From: Variovorax sp. SG517
GTDB taxonomy: Bacteria; Pseudomonadota; Gammaproteobacteria; Burkholderiales; Burkholderiaceae_C
DNA length: 64,000 nucleotides
Reading direction: 5' to 3'
Assembly: GCF_013376045.1 (NCBI RefSeq)
Contig: NZ_JABMJG010000003.1
Coordinates: 62,001 to 126,000 of the forward strand
This document shows, piece after piece, positions 37,196-47,919 of this stretch. The notes beneath the pieces are model-generated. The model was given only the letters and a program-made list of their open reading frames with translations, was not told the origin of the DNA and did no database searches. The position numbers and the translations under genes were made by a program. How positions within the stretch are numbered: position 1 is the stretch's first letter; the number at the start of each line of letters is the position of its first letter.

Positions 37196-38068
37196 TCAGC
37201 TCACCGCATCGGCCGGCTGGCGCAGCAGCATCGCCAGCGTGTTCGCGATCGTCTTGCGCAGCTCGCGGCGGTCGCTGATGAAGTCGATGGCGCCCTTGGT
37301 CTGCAGGAACTCGGCGCGCTGGAAGCCCTCGGGCAGCGTCACGCGCACGGTCGATTCGATCACGCGCGGGCCGGCGAAGCCGATCAGCGCCTTGGGCTCG
37401 GCGATCACCACGTCGCCCACGAAGGCGAAGCCGGCCGACACGCCGCCCATGGTCGGGTCGGTCAGCACGCTGATGTAGGGCAGGCCCTTCTTCGCCAGGC
37501 GCGTGAGCGCGGCGTTGGTCTTGGCCATCTGCATCAGCGAGAGCAGGCCTTCCTGCATGCGCGCGCCGCCGGTGGCGGTGAAGCAGATGAACGGCACCTT
37601 CTGTTCGATGGCGGTCTCGACGCCGCGCACGAAGCGCTCGCCGACCACGCTGCCCATGGAGCCGCCCATGAACTCGAACTCGAAGCAGGCCACGACCACG
37701 CTGATGCTGTGCACCGAGCCGCCCATGACGACCAGCGCGTCGGTCTCGCCGGTGTTTTCCAGGGCTTCCTTCAGGCGCTCGGGGTACTTGCGGCTGTCCT
37801 TGAACTTCAGGGCGTCGACCGGCAGCACTTCCTGGCCGACTTCATAGCGGCCCTCGGCGTCGAGGAACGCGTCGAGCCGCGCGCGGGCGCCGATGCGGTG
37901 GTGGTGGCTGCAGCTGGGGCAGACGTTCTGGTTGTGCTCGAGGTCGGTCTTGTACAGAACGGTCTCGCAGGCGGGGCACTTGATCCACAGGCCCTCGGGC
38001 ACCTGGCGGCGCTCGGACGGGTCGGTTTGGGCGATCTTGGCGGGTAGCAGTTTTTCAAGCCAGCTCAT
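37196..38068 (-). CDS. accD: Acetyl-CoA carboxylase carboxyltransferase subunit beta
   Basis: AccD with AccA forms the carboxyltransferase that makes malonyl-CoA, the substrate of FabD in the same window. The 290-residue protein has an N-terminal zinc finger with Cys31, Cys34, Cys50 and Cys53 ([18 protein letters not shown]) and the crotonase-like fold with [15 protein letters not shown] and [11 protein letters not shown]. It follows trpA by 24 bases and ends a long minus-strand run. The gene order trpF-trpB-trpA-accD is the standard one in betaproteobacteria. Confidence 0.96.
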   Translation of the reverse strand: MSWLEKLLPAKIAQTDPSERRQVPEGLWIKCPACETVLYKTDLEHNQNVCPSCSHHHRIGARARLDAFLDAEGRYEVGQEVLPVDALKFKDSRKYPERLKEALENTGETDALVVMGGSVHSISVVVACFEFEFMGGSMGSVVGERFVRGVETAIEQKVPFICFTATGGARMQEGLLSLMQMAKTNAALTRLAKKGLPYISVLTDPTMGGVSAGFAFVGDVVIAEPKALIGFAGPRVIESTVRVTLPEGFQRAEFLQTKGAIDFISDRRELRKTIANTLAMLLRQPADAVS

Positions 38069-38092
38069 GGGGGCTCCTTGTGTTGGCGGTGA

Positions 38093-38938
38093 TTATCGAC
38101 CAGCCGCGTTCTTGGCCGTCGCGGCGGGCAGGGCGTCGAGCGCCTCGCGGATGCCCGCGAGGAATTCGCGCACCGCCGGCACGACCTTGTCGCGGGGCTG
38201 GTCCTCGATGAGTTGGATGATCTTCGTGCCGATCACGACCGCGTCGGCGGCCGAGCCGATGGCCTGCGCCGTGGCGGCGTCGCGGATGCCGAAGCCCACG
38301 CCCACCGGGATGCTCACGTGCTCGCGGATGCGAGGGATCATCCGGCCGACGGCCTCGGTGTCGAGGTGGCCGGCGCCGGTCACGCCCTTGAGCGACACGT
38401 AGTAGACGTAGCCGCTCGCGATGCGCGCGACCTGCGCCATGCGCTCGTCGGTGCTGGTGGGGGCCAGCAGGAAGATCAGGTCGATGCCGGCGGCCTTCAG
38501 CTCGGCGGCGAAGGCCTCGCATTCCTCGGGTGGATAGTCGACCACCAGCAGCCCGTCGACGCCGGCTGCGGCCGCGTCGCGGATGAAGGACTTCTTTCCG
38601 TGCACCAGGTCGTAGCGCTCGACCGGGTTGGCGTAGCCCATCAGCACGACGGGCGTGGTCGTGTCCTTCTGGCGGAAGGCGGCGACGATGGCGAGCACCT
38701 GCTTCATGCCCACGCCCAGCGCCAGCGCGGCCTCGCCGGCCTTCTGGATCACCGGGCCGTCGGCCATCGGGTCGGAAAAAGGCACGCCCAGCTCGATCAC
38801 GTCGGCGCCGGCCTCGACCATGCCGTGCATCAGCTCGGGCGTGATGTCGGCGAAGGGGAAGCCCGCGGTCACGTACGGAATGAGGGCGCGGCGGCCGTCT
38901 TTCTTCAGGGCCTCGAAGGTGGCTGCAATGCGGCTCAT
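38093..38938 (-). CDS. trpA: Tryptophan synthase alpha subunit
   Basis: TrpA cleaves indole-3-glycerol phosphate to indole, which is passed through a tunnel to TrpB. The 281-residue TIM barrel has the catalytic Glu49 ([12 protein letters not shown]) and Asp60 (MADGP), and the phosphate-binding GVGFGIRDA. Its start shares a base with the trpB stop (TGATG), so subunit synthesis is coupled. It precedes accD. Confidence 0.96.
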   Translation of the reverse strand: MSRIAATFEALKKDGRRALIPYVTAGFPFADITPELMHGMVEAGADVIELGVPFSDPMADGPVIQKAGEAALALGVGMKQVLAIVAAFRQKDTTTPVVLMGYANPVERYDLVHGKKSFIRDAAAAGVDGLLVVDYPPEECEAFAAELKAAGIDLIFLLAPTSTDERMAQVARIASGYVYYVSLKGVTGAGHLDTEAVGRMIPRIREHVSIPVGVGFGIRDAATAQAIGSAADAVVIGTKIIQLIEDQPRDKVVPAVREFLAGIREALDALPAATAKNAAGR

Positions 38939-40224
38939 CACTTGCCTCCCTTCACGCTCAGGCCGCGCATCGAGGGGCGGTCGTAGAAGTCGACGCCCGA
39001 CAGGTCGGCGACGGTGCCGATGTCCTTGTCGCCGCGGCCGGAGAGGTTCACCAGGATCGACTGGTCGGGGCGCATGGTCTTGGCGAGCTTCAGCGCGTGG
39101 GCCACCGCGTGGCTGGATTCGAGCGCGGGGATGATGCCCTCCGTGCGGCACAGGTAGTGGAAGGCATCGAGCGCTTCCTTGTCGGTGACGCCGACGTACT
39201 CGGCGCGGCCGATGTCGGCCAGGTACGCGTGCTCGGGGCCCACGCCGGGGTAGTCGAGGCCGGCGCTGATGCTGTGCGTCTCGGTGATCTGGCCGTCCTC
39301 GTTCTGCAGCAGGTAGGTGCGGTTGCCATGCAGCACGCCGGGGCTGCCGCGCAGGATCGAGGCCGAGTGCTTGCCGCTGTCCAGCCCTTCGCCTGCGGCC
39401 TCGATGCCGATCAGGCGCGTGCCCGCGAACGGGATGTAGGGGTGGAAGATGCCCATGGCGTTGCTGCCGCCGCCCACGCAGGCGATCACCACGTCGGGCT
39501 GCTTGCCCTCCGCCTCGCCGGTGATGCCGTCGGCCGCGAGCATGGCCGGCATCTGCTCGATGCACTCGGTGCCGATCACGCTCTGGAAGTCGCGCACCAT
39601 GGTCGGGTAGGGGTGCGGGCCGGCGACGGTGCCGATGATGTAGAACGTGTTCTCCACGTTGGTGACCCAGTCGCGCATCGCCTCGTTGAGCGCGTCCTTC
39701 AGCGTCTTGCTGCCGGATTCGACGGGCACCACGGTCGCGCCGAGCAGGTTCATGCGGTAGACGTTGGGGCTCTGGCGCTTCACGTCCTGGCTGCCCATGT
39801 AGACCACGCACTCGAGGCCGTAGCGCGCGCAGATGGTGGCGGTGGCCACGCCGTGCTGGCCGGCGCCGGTCTCGGCGATCACGCGGGGCTTGCCCATGCG
39901 CCGCGCGAGCATCGCCTGGCCGATCACGTTGTTGATCTTGTGGGCGCCGGTGTGGTTCAGGTCTTCGCGCTTCAGGTAGATCTGCGCGCCGCCCATTTCG
40001 CGGCTGGTGCGTGCCGCGTGATAGATCGGCGAGGGGCGGCCGACGAAGTGCTTGAGCTCGTAGTGGAATTCCGCGAGGAAGGCCGGATCGTCCTTGAACT
40101 TCGCGTACGCGTCGCGCAGTTCGTTGATCGCGTGGGTGAGCGTCTCGCTCGCGAAGGTGCCGCCGTAGTTGCCGAAGTGGCCGGTGGCATCGGGTTGCTG
40201 GTAGTCCTGGAATTGGCTTTGCAT
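38938..40224 (-). CDS. trpB: Tryptophan synthase beta subunit
   Basis: TrpB joins indole to serine using pyridoxal phosphate. The 428-residue protein has the PLP lysine Lys96 in [15 protein letters not shown] and the glycine-rich phosphate loop [10 protein letters not shown]. The N-terminus begins [22 protein letters not shown] with a short extension. It follows trpF by 48 bases and overlaps trpA by a base. PLP is made by PdxJ, encoded in this window. Confidence 0.96.
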   Translation of the reverse strand: MQSQFQDYQQPDATGHFGNYGGTFASETLTHAINELRDAYAKFKDDPAFLAEFHYELKHFVGRPSPIYHAARTSREMGGAQIYLKREDLNHTGAHKINNVIGQAMLARRMGKPRVIAETGAGQHGVATATICARYGLECVVYMGSQDVKRQSPNVYRMNLLGATVVPVESGSKTLKDALNEAMRDWVTNVENTFYIIGTVAGPHPYPTMVRDFQSVIGTECIEQMPAMLAADGITGEAEGKQPDVVIACVGGGSNAMGIFHPYIPFAGTRLIGIEAAGEGLDSGKHSASILRGSPGVLHGNRTYLLQNEDGQITETHSISAGLDYPGVGPEHAYLADIGRAEYVGVTDKEALDAFHYLCRTEGIIPALESSHAVAHALKLAKTMRPDQSILVNLSGRGDKDIGTVADLSGVDFYDRPSMRGLSVKGGK

Positions 40225-40272
40225 GATTCTCGATCGGTGGGCCGCAGCCCGACAAACGATCGGCTGCGGCGG

Positions 40273-40974
40273 CTAACTGGAGAAGGACGCGTCGGCAGCC
40301 CTGACGGCTGCGACGAATTGCCGGATCTTTCCGGCGTCCTTGAGGCCCTTGTTCCCGGGACCGTCGATTTCGACGCCCGAGCTCACATCAACGGACAGCG
40401 ACTTGCAGCGCGTCCGCAGGATGCGAATGCCATCGCCCACGCTTGCAGGTGTGAGCCCACCACTCAAGACGAGGTGAGCGTCGACGGCGGGTGGAAGAAG
40501 TGACCAATCGAATGCCTTGCCGCCACCGCCATAACCTTCGACATGCGCGTCGAGCAGGATGGCCTGGGCGTGGGAGTAATCGGACGCGTATTTTACGAGG
40601 TCGAAGCCGGCCCCGGCATCCCCCAGCGGAATGCGGGCTGCGCGCATGTAGCGGAATCGGCCCGGACCGGCGGCTTCCTCGCACTGCTGCGGCGTCTCTT
40701 CACCATGGAATTGCGCGATCGAGCCCTTCACCTGAGCGAGCGATGCTATGACTTTGGGAGCATCCTCATTCACGAACAGCAGGACTGGCGTGATGAACGG
40801 CGGCAGGCGGGAGGCCAGTTCGGCCGCCCGGTCGACCGTTACGGCGCGCGGGCTCTTCGGATACAGGACGAAGCCGATGGCGTCCGCACCGGCTTCGACC
40901 GCCGCGTCGACGTCGGCTTCACGGGTCAGGCCGCAGATCTTGATGCGGGTGCGGGGCAGGGAGGGCGCGCTCAT
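40273..40974 (-). CDS. trpF: Phosphoribosylanthranilate isomerase
   Basis: TrpF catalyses an Amadori rearrangement in tryptophan synthesis. The 233-residue TIM barrel has the catalytic Cys in [11 protein letters not shown] and the acid/base Asp in [10 protein letters not shown], with [17 protein letters not shown] near the N-terminus. The ATG overlaps the truA stop (ATGA). Its location beside truA and fimV matches other proteobacteria. Confidence 0.95.
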   Translation of the reverse strand: MSAPSLPRTRIKICGLTREADVDAAVEAGADAIGFVLYPKSPRAVTVDRAAELASRLPPFITPVLLFVNEDAPKVIASLAQVKGSIAQFHGEETPQQCEEAAGPGRFRYMRAARIPLGDAGAGFDLVKYASDYSHAQAILLDAHVEGYGGGGKAFDWSLLPPAVDAHLVLSGGLTPASVGDGIRILRTRCKSLSVDVSSGVEIDGPGNKGLKDAGKIRQFVAAVRAADASFSS

Positions 40975-41783
40975 GGCGGGCCATCATACGTAGCCCTGCC
41001 GGCCTGCAGCGTGGCCTCGGCCGGCAGACCCCACTTGGCGTCGTACAACGGGCCCATGAAATACAGGCCGTCCGCCGAGAAGGTGGGCGCCGCCGCATCG
41101 CGGCTGCGTGCCTCGAGCACCTGCGAGATCCACTCCGGTCGCTCGTCGCCGCGGCCGACGCGCAGGAGGCTGCCCATCAGGTTGCGGATCATGTGGTGCA
41201 GGAAGGCGTCGGCCTCGAACTCGAAATGCCAGCGGCAGCGCTCGCCGTTGCCGACGCGCGTGATCTCGATGCGCCGCAGGTCCTTGACCGGCGAGCGTGC
41301 CTGGCAGGCCGAGGCGCGGAACGAGCTGAAGTCGTGCTGCCCGATGAGCAGCGCCGCGGCGGCGCGCATCGCGTCGCCATCGAGCGGATGCATCGACCAG
41401 CCGACCCGGCCCGAATCGAGGCTGGGCCGCACGGGCGACTGCGAAAGCACGTAGACGTAGCGACGCGCCAGGGCGCTGGCGCGGCAGTGGAATTCGTCGG
41501 GCACCGGATGCGCCCACTGCACCGCGATGTCGTCGGGCAGGAAGCGGTTGGTGCCGCGCATCCAGGAGAAGGGTTCGCGCTGCGCGGTGGTGTCGAAATG
41601 CACCACCTGCATGAGGGCGTGGACACCCGCGTCGGTGCGCCCGGCGCACAGCGTCCGGATGGGCTGCGCGGTGAACTTCGCGAGGGCCGCCTCGAGCTTG
41701 TCCTGCACCGTGCGGCCGGAGGGCTGGCTCTGCCAGCCGTCGTACGCCTGGCCGTTGTACCGGATGCCGAGCGCCAGCCTCAC
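40971..41783 (-). CDS. truA: tRNA pseudouridine synthase TruA
   Basis: TruA modifies uridines 38-40 of tRNA anticodon arms. The 270-residue protein starts RLALGIRYNGQAYDGWQSQ, has the catalytic Asp in CAGRTDAGVHALMQ, and the conserved FEADAFLHHMIRNLMG and YFMGPLYDAKWGLP segments. I use GTG at 41783, as the homology starts there; a long frame upstream runs into the fimV end. It is 40 bases downstream of fimV and overlaps trpF. Confidence 0.94.
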   Translation of the reverse strand: MRLALGIRYNGQAYDGWQSQPSGRTVQDKLEAALAKFTAQPIRTLCAGRTDAGVHALMQVVHFDTTAQREPFSWMRGTNRFLPDDIAVQWAHPVPDEFHCRASALARRYVYVLSQSPVRPSLDSGRVGWSMHPLDGDAMRAAAALLIGQHDFSSFRASACQARSPVKDLRRIEITRVGNGERCRWHFEFEADAFLHHMIRNLMGSLLRVGRGDERPEWISQVLEARSRDAAAPTFSADGLYFMGPLYDAKWGLPAEATLQAGRATYDGPP

Positions 41784-41823
41784 GAATTCAGGGGACCGAG
41801 GAAGAGCGAGCGGCGAAGCTCGT

Positions 41824-44694
41824 TCAGCGCAGTTCCGCGAGCAGTTGACGGGCTTGCGACTTGAGGTCGCCGGCGCTCTCGGCTTCGACTTCCTCGACCA
41901 GCGAGCGGGCGCCTTCGACGTCGCCGATGGCTTGCAGCTCACGAGCCAGCGACAGCTTGACGGCATGCGGGCTGTCGTCGCCTTCGTCATTCTGCGCGGC
42001 CGCCGTTGCCGCCGGCTTGGCGGCTTCGACCGGGCGTGCTGCCGGCAGGCCGGCCAGCGCGCTCATGTCGAACTCGATGAAGCCCGAGTCGGCCGGCAGC
42101 GCGTTGCGCAGCATGGCGGGGCGGGTGTTGTGCTCCGGATCGCTCAGGCTCAGCGAGCCGGGGAGCGTGTCGGCCGACAGGGCGCCGGGGGCGGTGTCGA
42201 AGTCGTTCTCGAGGTCGACGGGCGTTGCGTGGCCGTTCGACAGCGGCGGCGCCGGACGCGCCGTCGTCGGAGCCGGCGCGTAGGCCGACTTCGGCAGGCT
42301 GGCGCCGACCGGCGCGTGCTGCACAGCCGGAGCCGCGACCGGAGCGGGCGCCGGCGGCGTGGTCAGGTCGAGGTCGAAGTCCAGCGGTGCGACCGAGGGC
42401 ACGAAGGCGGGCGGTGCGACGGCCACCGGGGGCGACACCACCGGAGCAGGCGTCGCCGGTGCCGGCTTGGCTGCCGCCGCCAGGGCGCCGGCGAAGGCTG
42501 CCGTTTCGGCGGCGCTGGCGCCACCGCTGCCGCCGCTGCGGGGCGAGCCAGATTCGTACAGCGGGTTGCCCGGATCGAGGTCCTTGCCCATGTCGACCAC
42601 GCGGTTCCAGTCGGAACCCAGGCCGCCGGTCAGCTTGTGCACTTCAGTGGCCAGGCTTTCGTAGGCACGCACGTCGCGGCGCTTGGCGTGGATCTCGAGC
42701 AGCTTGAGGTGGATGGCGGTGCGATCGGGGTTCAGGCGCAGCGCCTCGCGCAGGATTTCCTCCGCCTGCAGGTCGCGGCCGTAGGCCAGGTACACGTCGG
42801 CCTCGGCGACCGGGTCGACATCGCCCGCGTCGAGCTGGCTCGGCGAGTACGACAGCGACGAGACGGTGGAGTCGCCGCGGTGCTTGGTGTCCACCGATTC
42901 GCCACCGCTGGCGCCGAAGAACGAATCCTTCGGGATGCGGCTTTCGAGGAACACGCTTTCGCTCATTTCCTCGCGACGGCGACCCAGCACGCGGTACAGC
43001 AGGAAGCCGACCAGCAGCGCGATCAGCGCGGCACCCGCCAGCATCAGCGGGTTGTCCATCAGTTCTTCGAAGAAGGTGGGCTCCGGCGGCGGGGGCGGCG
43101 GAGCGGGCTTCTTCACAGCCGGCTTCGGCGCGGCAGCCGCTGCGGCGCTCGCTGCCGCGGCTGCGGGAGTGGCGGTGGCATCGGCGGCCGCAGGCGTGCC
43201 GGCGGGTGCGGCCACGGCCTGTGCATCGGCTACAGGAGTGGCTGCTGCTGCAGCGGGAGCTGCCTGCGCCGTGGCTTCGGGCGTCGGGGGAGTGCTGGGC
43301 ACCGCTGCCGCCGGAGCGGCAGGTGCCGCCGCGGCGGCGGGGGCCGGAGCCGGAGGCGTGACCGGAGCAGCTGCAGCCGGGGCAGGAGCCGGTGCGGGGC
43401 TCGCGACCGGAGGCACGACCGTCGCGCTGGTGTTGGGGGCTGGAACCGGAATGCCCGGCGTTGCCGGTGCCGGAGCGGCGGCGGGTGCGGCCGCGGACGA
43501 GCCGGTGCCCGTTGCCGCCTTGAGCTTGTTCAGCTCGCTGATGTTCTTCGACAGTTCCGCGACGCGGTTGCTGTTGTCCTGCGCCTGGCGGTTCTGCGCG
43601 ACCTTCTCGTCGGCGGCGCGGGTGGCTGCGTTGCCCTGCGAGATCGTGAGCTTGTCGGGCGAGTTGGCCGCTGCATTGCGGTCCTCGACGTTGGCCTGCA
43701 CCTTGCCCGCTGCCTTGCGGCTCGCGGCGGCCACGTTGGTGGTAGGTGCGTTGTCGGCCAGGCGCTGGCGGTAGCTGCCGAAATCGCGGCTTTGTGCGGT
43801 GACCGTGCGGCGGGCTTCGGCCGGCGGAACGGCGGATGCTTCGGCAGCGCTCGGCAGGTCGAGCACGGCGCCTGCGCGCATGCGGTTGACGTTGCCGCCG
43901 ACGAAGGCGTCGGGGTTGGCCATCAGCAGCGCGACCAGCATCTGGTCGAGCGACACGTCGGCGGGTTTGTAGGTGGCGGCGATCTTGCCGGCGGTGTCGC
44001 CGCGCTGCACCGTGACCTGTTCACCGCCGCCGGCGCTGCGGGCAGGGGCGGCGGCCGTGACAGGGGCAGGAGCCGCGGCTGCGGGTGCCGTGGAAGGTGC
44101 CGGGGCCGTTGCCGCCGGAGCGGCCACCACGGGGGCGCGTTCGCGGCGTGCGCGTGCCGCCGGGGCGGTGCGCTCGGCCGGAGCCGAGATCTGGGGAGAG
44201 ATTGGGGCAGCCGGTGTAGCAGCCTGGCGCGTGGCCGGCGGATCGAGCAGCACCGTGTAGTCGCGCACGATGCGGCCGGAGGCGCCGTTGGCTTCGAGCA
44301 GCAGGTCGACGAACGGATCGTTCAGCGGGCGGCTGCCGCTCAGGCGGACCACGTACTGGCCGCCTGCGCGGCGCTGCAGCGTTGCCTTGACGTCGCTGAG
44401 CGCCGAGTTGTAGGGGACACCCGCGTTTCTGAAAGCTTCGGCCGTGGCGATGTTGATCTTCAGGCCATCCGCTTCATTGGCGGCCATTTCGGTCACATCG
44501 ATCTCGGCCCGCAAGGGCTCGCCCAGAGCCGACTGCACCTTCAGCTGGCCCAGCGTGAATGCGCTGGCATCGGTGCTAGCGAGGCCCATGGCCACGGCTG
44601 CCGCCGCGCCAAGAATGGAAAGGCGCCAACCGTTCGACGGCAGAGGCGGGCGAGCGGCCGATGGGCTGGCCGCAGGCAACAGATGTCTTGTCAT
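41824..44694 (-). CDS. fimV: FimV/HubP family polar landmark protein
   Basis: FimV organises type IV pili and the cell pole, and binds peptidoglycan. The 956-residue protein has a signal peptide (cleaved after residue 45), the FimV N-terminal domain (about 46-140; FTLGQLKVQSALGEPLRAEID), a LysM domain (about 215-270; GDTAGKIAATYKPADVSLDQ), a long Ala/Pro-rich linker with a coiled-coil part around 370-400, a transmembrane helix near 546-568, a tetratricopeptide-like part (EADVYLAYGRDLQAEEILREAL) and the short C-terminal FimV domain (about 905-956). Upstream lies an 18-bp perfect palindrome. The asd-fimV-truA-trpF order is conserved. No pilus genes are in the window. Confidence 0.92.
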   Translation of the reverse strand: MTRHLLPAASPSAARPPLPSNGWRLSILGAAAAVAMGLASTDASAFTLGQLKVQSALGEPLRAEIDVTEMAANEADGLKINIATAEAFRNAGVPYNSALSDVKATLQRRAGGQYVVRLSGSRPLNDPFVDLLLEANGASGRIVRDYTVLLDPPATRQAATPAAPISPQISAPAERTAPAARARRERAPVVAAPAATAPAPSTAPAAAAPAPVTAAAPARSAGGGEQVTVQRGDTAGKIAATYKPADVSLDQMLVALLMANPDAFVGGNVNRMRAGAVLDLPSAAEASAVPPAEARRTVTAQSRDFGSYRQRLADNAPTTNVAAASRKAAGKVQANVEDRNAAANSPDKLTISQGNAATRAADEKVAQNRQAQDNSNRVAELSKNISELNKLKAATGTGSSAAAPAAAPAPATPGIPVPAPNTSATVVPPVASPAPAPAPAAAAPVTPPAPAPAAAAAPAAPAAAVPSTPPTPEATAQAAPAAAAATPVADAQAVAAPAGTPAAADATATPAAAAASAAAAAAPKPAVKKPAPPPPPPEPTFFEELMDNPLMLAGAALIALLVGFLLYRVLGRRREEMSESVFLESRIPKDSFFGASGGESVDTKHRGDSTVSSLSYSPSQLDAGDVDPVAEADVYLAYGRDLQAEEILREALRLNPDRTAIHLKLLEIHAKRRDVRAYESLATEVHKLTGGLGSDWNRVVDMGKDLDPGNPLYESGSPRSGGSGGASAAETAAFAGALAAAAKPAPATPAPVVSPPVAVAPPAFVPSVAPLDFDLDLTTPPAPAPVAAPAVQHAPVGASLPKSAYAPAPTTARPAPPLSNGHATPVDLENDFDTAPGALSADTLPGSLSLSDPEHNTRPAMLRNALPADSGFIEFDMSALAGLPAARPVEAAKPAATAAAQNDEGDDSPHAVKLSLARELQAIGDVEGARSLVEEVEAESAGDLKSQARQLLAELR

Positions 44695-44812
44695 GCTGAT
44701 AGGGGGCGGCTCAGGCCCGGAATTTGTAAGAGGACGTTAGCATCATCACTGAGCACTGACAAGGCAATGCGCTTGTTCTACCCAGTGCGCGCATACTTAC
44801 GCACACATCTTC

Positions 44813-44830
44813 TGTTGCCATATGGCAACA
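44813..44830. promoter_or_regulatory. 18-bp perfect palindrome upstream of fimV
   Basis: TGTTGCCATATGGCAACA lies 119 bases before the fimV start and 33 bases after the asd stop, in the gap between the two genes. It is a perfect inverted repeat with no loop, which is the form of a protein-binding operator rather than a terminator. A second, shorter inverted repeat (GTGCG 44785-44789, CGCAC 44800-44804) lies between it and the fimV start. The regulator is unknown. Confidence 0.55.
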
Positions 44831-44863
44831 ATTCATGTTTCAAAAGGGCCTGAGCACCCCGCA

Positions 44864-46033
44864 TCAGGCCTCGAGCAGGATGCGCAGCATGCGGCGCAGC
44901 GGTTCCGCGGCACCCCACAGCAGCTGGTCGCCGATCGTGAAGGCGCCGACGTATTCCGGGCCCATCGCCAGCTTGCGGATGCGGCCGACCGGGATGTTCA
45001 TGGTGCCCGTCACGGTCACCGGCGTCAGGTCCTTGACCGTGGCTTCGCGCGTGTTCGGCACGACCTTGGCCCAGGGGTTGTCGGCGGCGATCATCGCCTC
45101 GATGTCGGCCAGCGGCACGTTCTTCTTGAGCTTGAAGGTCAGGGCCTGGCTGTGGCAGCGCATCGCGCCGATGCGCACGCAGAAACCGTCGACCGGCACG
45201 GCGGCGGTGCCGAAGCCCGCGCCCTGGCCGAGGATCTTGTTGGTCTCGGCGCCGCCCTTCCATTCTTCCTTGGACATGCCCCACTCGGCGTCGTCCTGGC
45301 TCTTGCCGATTCCCAGGTCCTTGTCGATCCAGGGGATCAGCGAGCCGCCCAGCGGCGCGCCGAAGTTGGCGGTTTCAGCCGCGCTGAGGGTCTGCTGCTT
45401 GTGCAGCACCTTGCGGTCGATCTCGAGGATGGCCGACTTCGGGTCGTCCAGCAGGGCGCGCACTTCGGCGTTGAGGGTGCCGAACTGGGTCAGCAGCTCG
45501 CGCATGTGCTGCGCGCCGCCGCCCGAGGCTGCCTGGTAGGTCATGCTGGTCATCCACTCGACCAGGCCGGCCTTGTAGAGGGCGCCCACGCCCATGAGCA
45601 TGCAGCTCACCGTGCAGTTGCCGCCGATCCAGTTCTTGCCGCCCTTGGCGAGCGCGTTCTCGATCACCGGCAGGTTGACGGGGTCGAGCACGATGATCGC
45701 GTCGTCCTTCATGCGCAGGGTGGAGGCGGCGTCGATCCAGTGGCCGTTCCAGCCGGCGGCGCGCAGCTTGGGGAACACCTCGCTGGTGTAGTCGCCGCCC
45801 TGGCAGGTGATGACGATGTCGCACTTCTTCAGTGCCTCGATGTCGTTCGCATCCTTCAGCGCGGTTTCGTTCTTGGCCATGGCCGGGGCCTTGCCGCCGG
45901 CGTTGGAGGTCGAGAAGAAGACCGGCTCGATGAGACCGAAGTCGCCTTCGGCCTGCATGCGGTCCATCAGGACCGAGCCGACCATGCCGCGCCAGCCTAC
46001 GAGGCCGACCAGAGGTTGAGATGCGTTCGCCAT
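44864..46033 (-). CDS. asd: Aspartate-semialdehyde dehydrogenase
   Basis: Asd reduces aspartyl phosphate to the semialdehyde, the branch point to lysine, diaminopimelate, methionine and threonine. The 389-residue protein has the NADP motif [17 protein letters not shown], the catalytic Cys140 in [12 protein letters not shown], and the conserved His of the family in the [13 protein letters not shown] segment. It is one of the long-type Asd enzymes found in gammaproteobacteria and betaproteobacteria. It lies between leuB and fimV. Confidence 0.95.
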   Translation of the reverse strand: MANASQPLVGLVGWRGMVGSVLMDRMQAEGDFGLIEPVFFSTSNAGGKAPAMAKNETALKDANDIEALKKCDIVITCQGGDYTSEVFPKLRAAGWNGHWIDAASTLRMKDDAIIVLDPVNLPVIENALAKGGKNWIGGNCTVSCMLMGVGALYKAGLVEWMTSMTYQAASGGGAQHMRELLTQFGTLNAEVRALLDDPKSAILEIDRKVLHKQQTLSAAETANFGAPLGGSLIPWIDKDLGIGKSQDDAEWGMSKEEWKGGAETNKILGQGAGFGTAAVPVDGFCVRIGAMRCHSQALTFKLKKNVPLADIEAMIAADNPWAKVVPNTREATVKDLTPVTVTGTMNIPVGRIRKLAMGPEYVGAFTIGDQLLWGAAEPLRRMLRILLEA

Positions 46034-46122
46034 TTCAGTTTGCCCTTATGAAAAAAAGAAAAGTTGTCTTTTTTGCGCCCGACTCGTCGAGCCGGGGAGG
46101 GGCGTGACGAAGCGGGCTGCGG

Positions 46123-47211
46123 TTAGCCGGTAATCGTCTTTTTGGTGATTGCTGCAACGACCGCGTCGCCCATCTCGCGGGTGCCGACGCGCTTGGTGCC
46201 TTCAGACCAGATGTCGCCCGTGCGCAGCCCGGAGGCGAGCACGTCCTTGACCGCCGACTCGATACGGTCGGCAGCTTCGGGCTGGTTGAGGGAGAAACGG
46301 AGCATCATGGCAGCGGACAGGATTGTAGCCAAAGGATTGGCAACCCCTTTGCCGGCAATGTCGGGGGCGCTTCCGTGGCTGGGCTCGTACAGGCCCTGGT
46401 TGCTCGAATTGAGCGACGCCGAGGGCAGCATGCCGATGGAGCCGGTGAGCATCGCGGCCTCGTCGGAGAGGATGTCGCCGAACATGTTGCCGGTGACCAC
46501 CACGTCGAATTTCTTGGGCGCCTTTACGAGCTGCATGGCCGCGTTGTCGACCAGCATGTGGTCGAGTTCGACGTCCGGATATTCCTTCGCAACGTCGAGC
46601 ATCACGTCTTTCCACAGCTGCGAGGTTTCCAGCACGTTGTTCTTGTCCACGCTGGTCACGCGCTTGCTGCGCTTGCGCGCGGCCTCGAAGGCGACGCGCG
46701 CGATGCGCTCGATCTCGGGGCGCGAGTAACGCATCGTGTCGAAAGCCTCTTCGGCGCCCGGGAAGTGCCCGTCCGTCGCGACGCGGCGGCCGCGCGGCTG
46801 GCCGAAGTAGATGTCGCCGGTCAGCTCGCGGATGATGAGGATGTCCAGGCCCGCGATCAGCTCGGGCTTCAGGCTGGAGGCGCCCACCAGCTCCTCGTAG
46901 CAGATGGCCGGGCGGAAGTTCGCGAACAGGCCCAGATTCTTGCGCAGCCCCAGGATGGCCTGCTCGGGCCGAAGCGGCCGGTCGAGCTTGTCGTACTTCC
47001 AGTCGCCGACAGCGCCGAAGAGCACCGCGTCGGCTTCCTTGGCGAGCTTGAGCGTCGATTCCGGCAGCGGATGGCCGTGCGCCTCGTAGGCCGCGCCGCC
47101 GACCAGCGCCGATTCCGTCTCGAACTTCAGGTCGAGCACGTCGAGCACCTTGACGGCTTCCGCCACGATTTCGGTGCCGATGCCGTCACCCGGGAGAACT
47201 GCGATTTTCAT
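46123..47211 (-). CDS. leuB: 3-isopropylmalate dehydrogenase
   Basis: LeuB oxidises and decarboxylates 3-isopropylmalate, the third step of leucine synthesis. The 362-residue protein starts [21 protein letters not shown], with the substrate/metal site in [34 protein letters not shown] written in parts: [12 protein letters not shown], then [13 protein letters not shown]. The segment [15 protein letters not shown] closes the active site. It is 43 bases downstream of leuD. Confidence 0.95.
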   Translation of the reverse strand: MKIAVLPGDGIGTEIVAEAVKVLDVLDLKFETESALVGGAAYEAHGHPLPESTLKLAKEADAVLFGAVGDWKYDKLDRPLRPEQAILGLRKNLGLFANFRPAICYEELVGASSLKPELIAGLDILIIRELTGDIYFGQPRGRRVATDGHFPGAEEAFDTMRYSRPEIERIARVAFEAARKRSKRVTSVDKNNVLETSQLWKDVMLDVAKEYPDVELDHMLVDNAAMQLVKAPKKFDVVVTGNMFGDILSDEAAMLTGSIGMLPSASLNSSNQGLYEPSHGSAPDIAGKGVANPLATILSAAMMLRFSLNQPEAADRIESAVKDVLASGLRTGDIWSEGTKRVGTREMGDAVVAAITKKTITG

Positions 47212-47254
47212 AAGTTGGTCTGAGGTTTCTTGAAAACGATATGCGCGCGATCGA

Positions 47255-47905
47255 TCAGGAGATCATCGTATGCGCCAGCCAGGGCTTCTGCGCCAGGCGC
47301 TCGGCCTCGAAGGCCTTGATCTTGTCCTTGTGGCGCAGCGTGAGGCCGATGTCGTCCAGCCCGTTGAGCAGGCAGTACTTGCGGAAGGCCTGCACGTCGA
47401 ACGCGAATTCCTGGCCGTCGGGCTTCACCACCACCTGGCGTTCCAGGTCGATGGTCAGCGTGTAGCCTGGGAAGGCGAAGGTCTCGTCGAACAGCTGGGC
47501 GACCTGCGCCTCGGGCAGCACGATCGGCAGCAGGCCGTTCTTGAAGCTGTTGTTGAAGAAGATGTCGGCGTAGCTCGGCGCGATGATCGCGCGGAAGCCG
47601 TACTGGTCGAGCGCCCAGGGCGCATGCTCGCGCGACGAGCCGCAGCCGAAGTTCTGGCGCGCCAGCAGGATCGAGGCGCCCGCGTAGCGCGGCTGGTTCA
47701 GCACGAAGTCGGGGTTCGGCTTGCGGCTGGCCGGGTCCTGGCCGGGCAGGCCCGGGTCGAGGTAGCGCCACTCGTCGAACAGGTTCACGCCGAAGCCGGT
47801 CTTCTTGATCGACTTGAGGAACTGCTTGGGAATGATCGCGTCGGTGTCGACGTTCTCGCGGTCCATCGGGGCCACGAGGCCCTTGTGCACGGTGAATTTC
47901 TGCAT
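47255..47905 (-). CDS. leuD: 3-isopropylmalate dehydratase small subunit
   Basis: LeuD is the swivelling small subunit that, with LeuC, isomerises isopropylmalate. The 216-residue protein has [14 protein letters not shown] and the glycine-rich [14 protein letters not shown] loop that binds substrate. ATG at 47905 lies 14 bases past the leuC stop, so the two subunits are made from one message. The small entericidin-like gene found here in some relatives is absent. Confidence 0.95.
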   Translation of the reverse strand: MQKFTVHKGLVAPMDRENVDTDAIIPKQFLKSIKKTGFGVNLFDEWRYLDPGLPGQDPASRKPNPDFVLNQPRYAGASILLARQNFGCGSSREHAPWALDQYGFRAIIAPSYADIFFNNSFKNGLLPIVLPEAQVAQLFDETFAFPGYTLTIDLERQVVVKPDGQEFAFDVQAFRKYCLLNGLDDIGLTLRHKDKIKAFEAERLAQKPWLAHTMIS

Positions 47906-47919
47906 GTGATGTCTCCAGA

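Noticed and set aside
38939..40255. Long minus-strand frame that joins trpA with an N-terminal 430-codon part
   Set aside because: It is trpA extended backwards through trpB in another frame; trpA starts at 38938, and trpB is certain.
41527..44853. 1108-codon plus-strand frame antisense to truA and fimV
   Set aside because: A shadow of the Ala/Pro-rich fimV coding region; Arg/Gly-rich composition and no domain.
46034..46122. Hairpin CCGGCTC-GAC-GAGTCGG between leuB and asd
   Set aside because: On the minus strand it is followed by GCGCAAAAAAG, not by a T-run, so it is not an intrinsic terminator; may be a processing site but unsupported.
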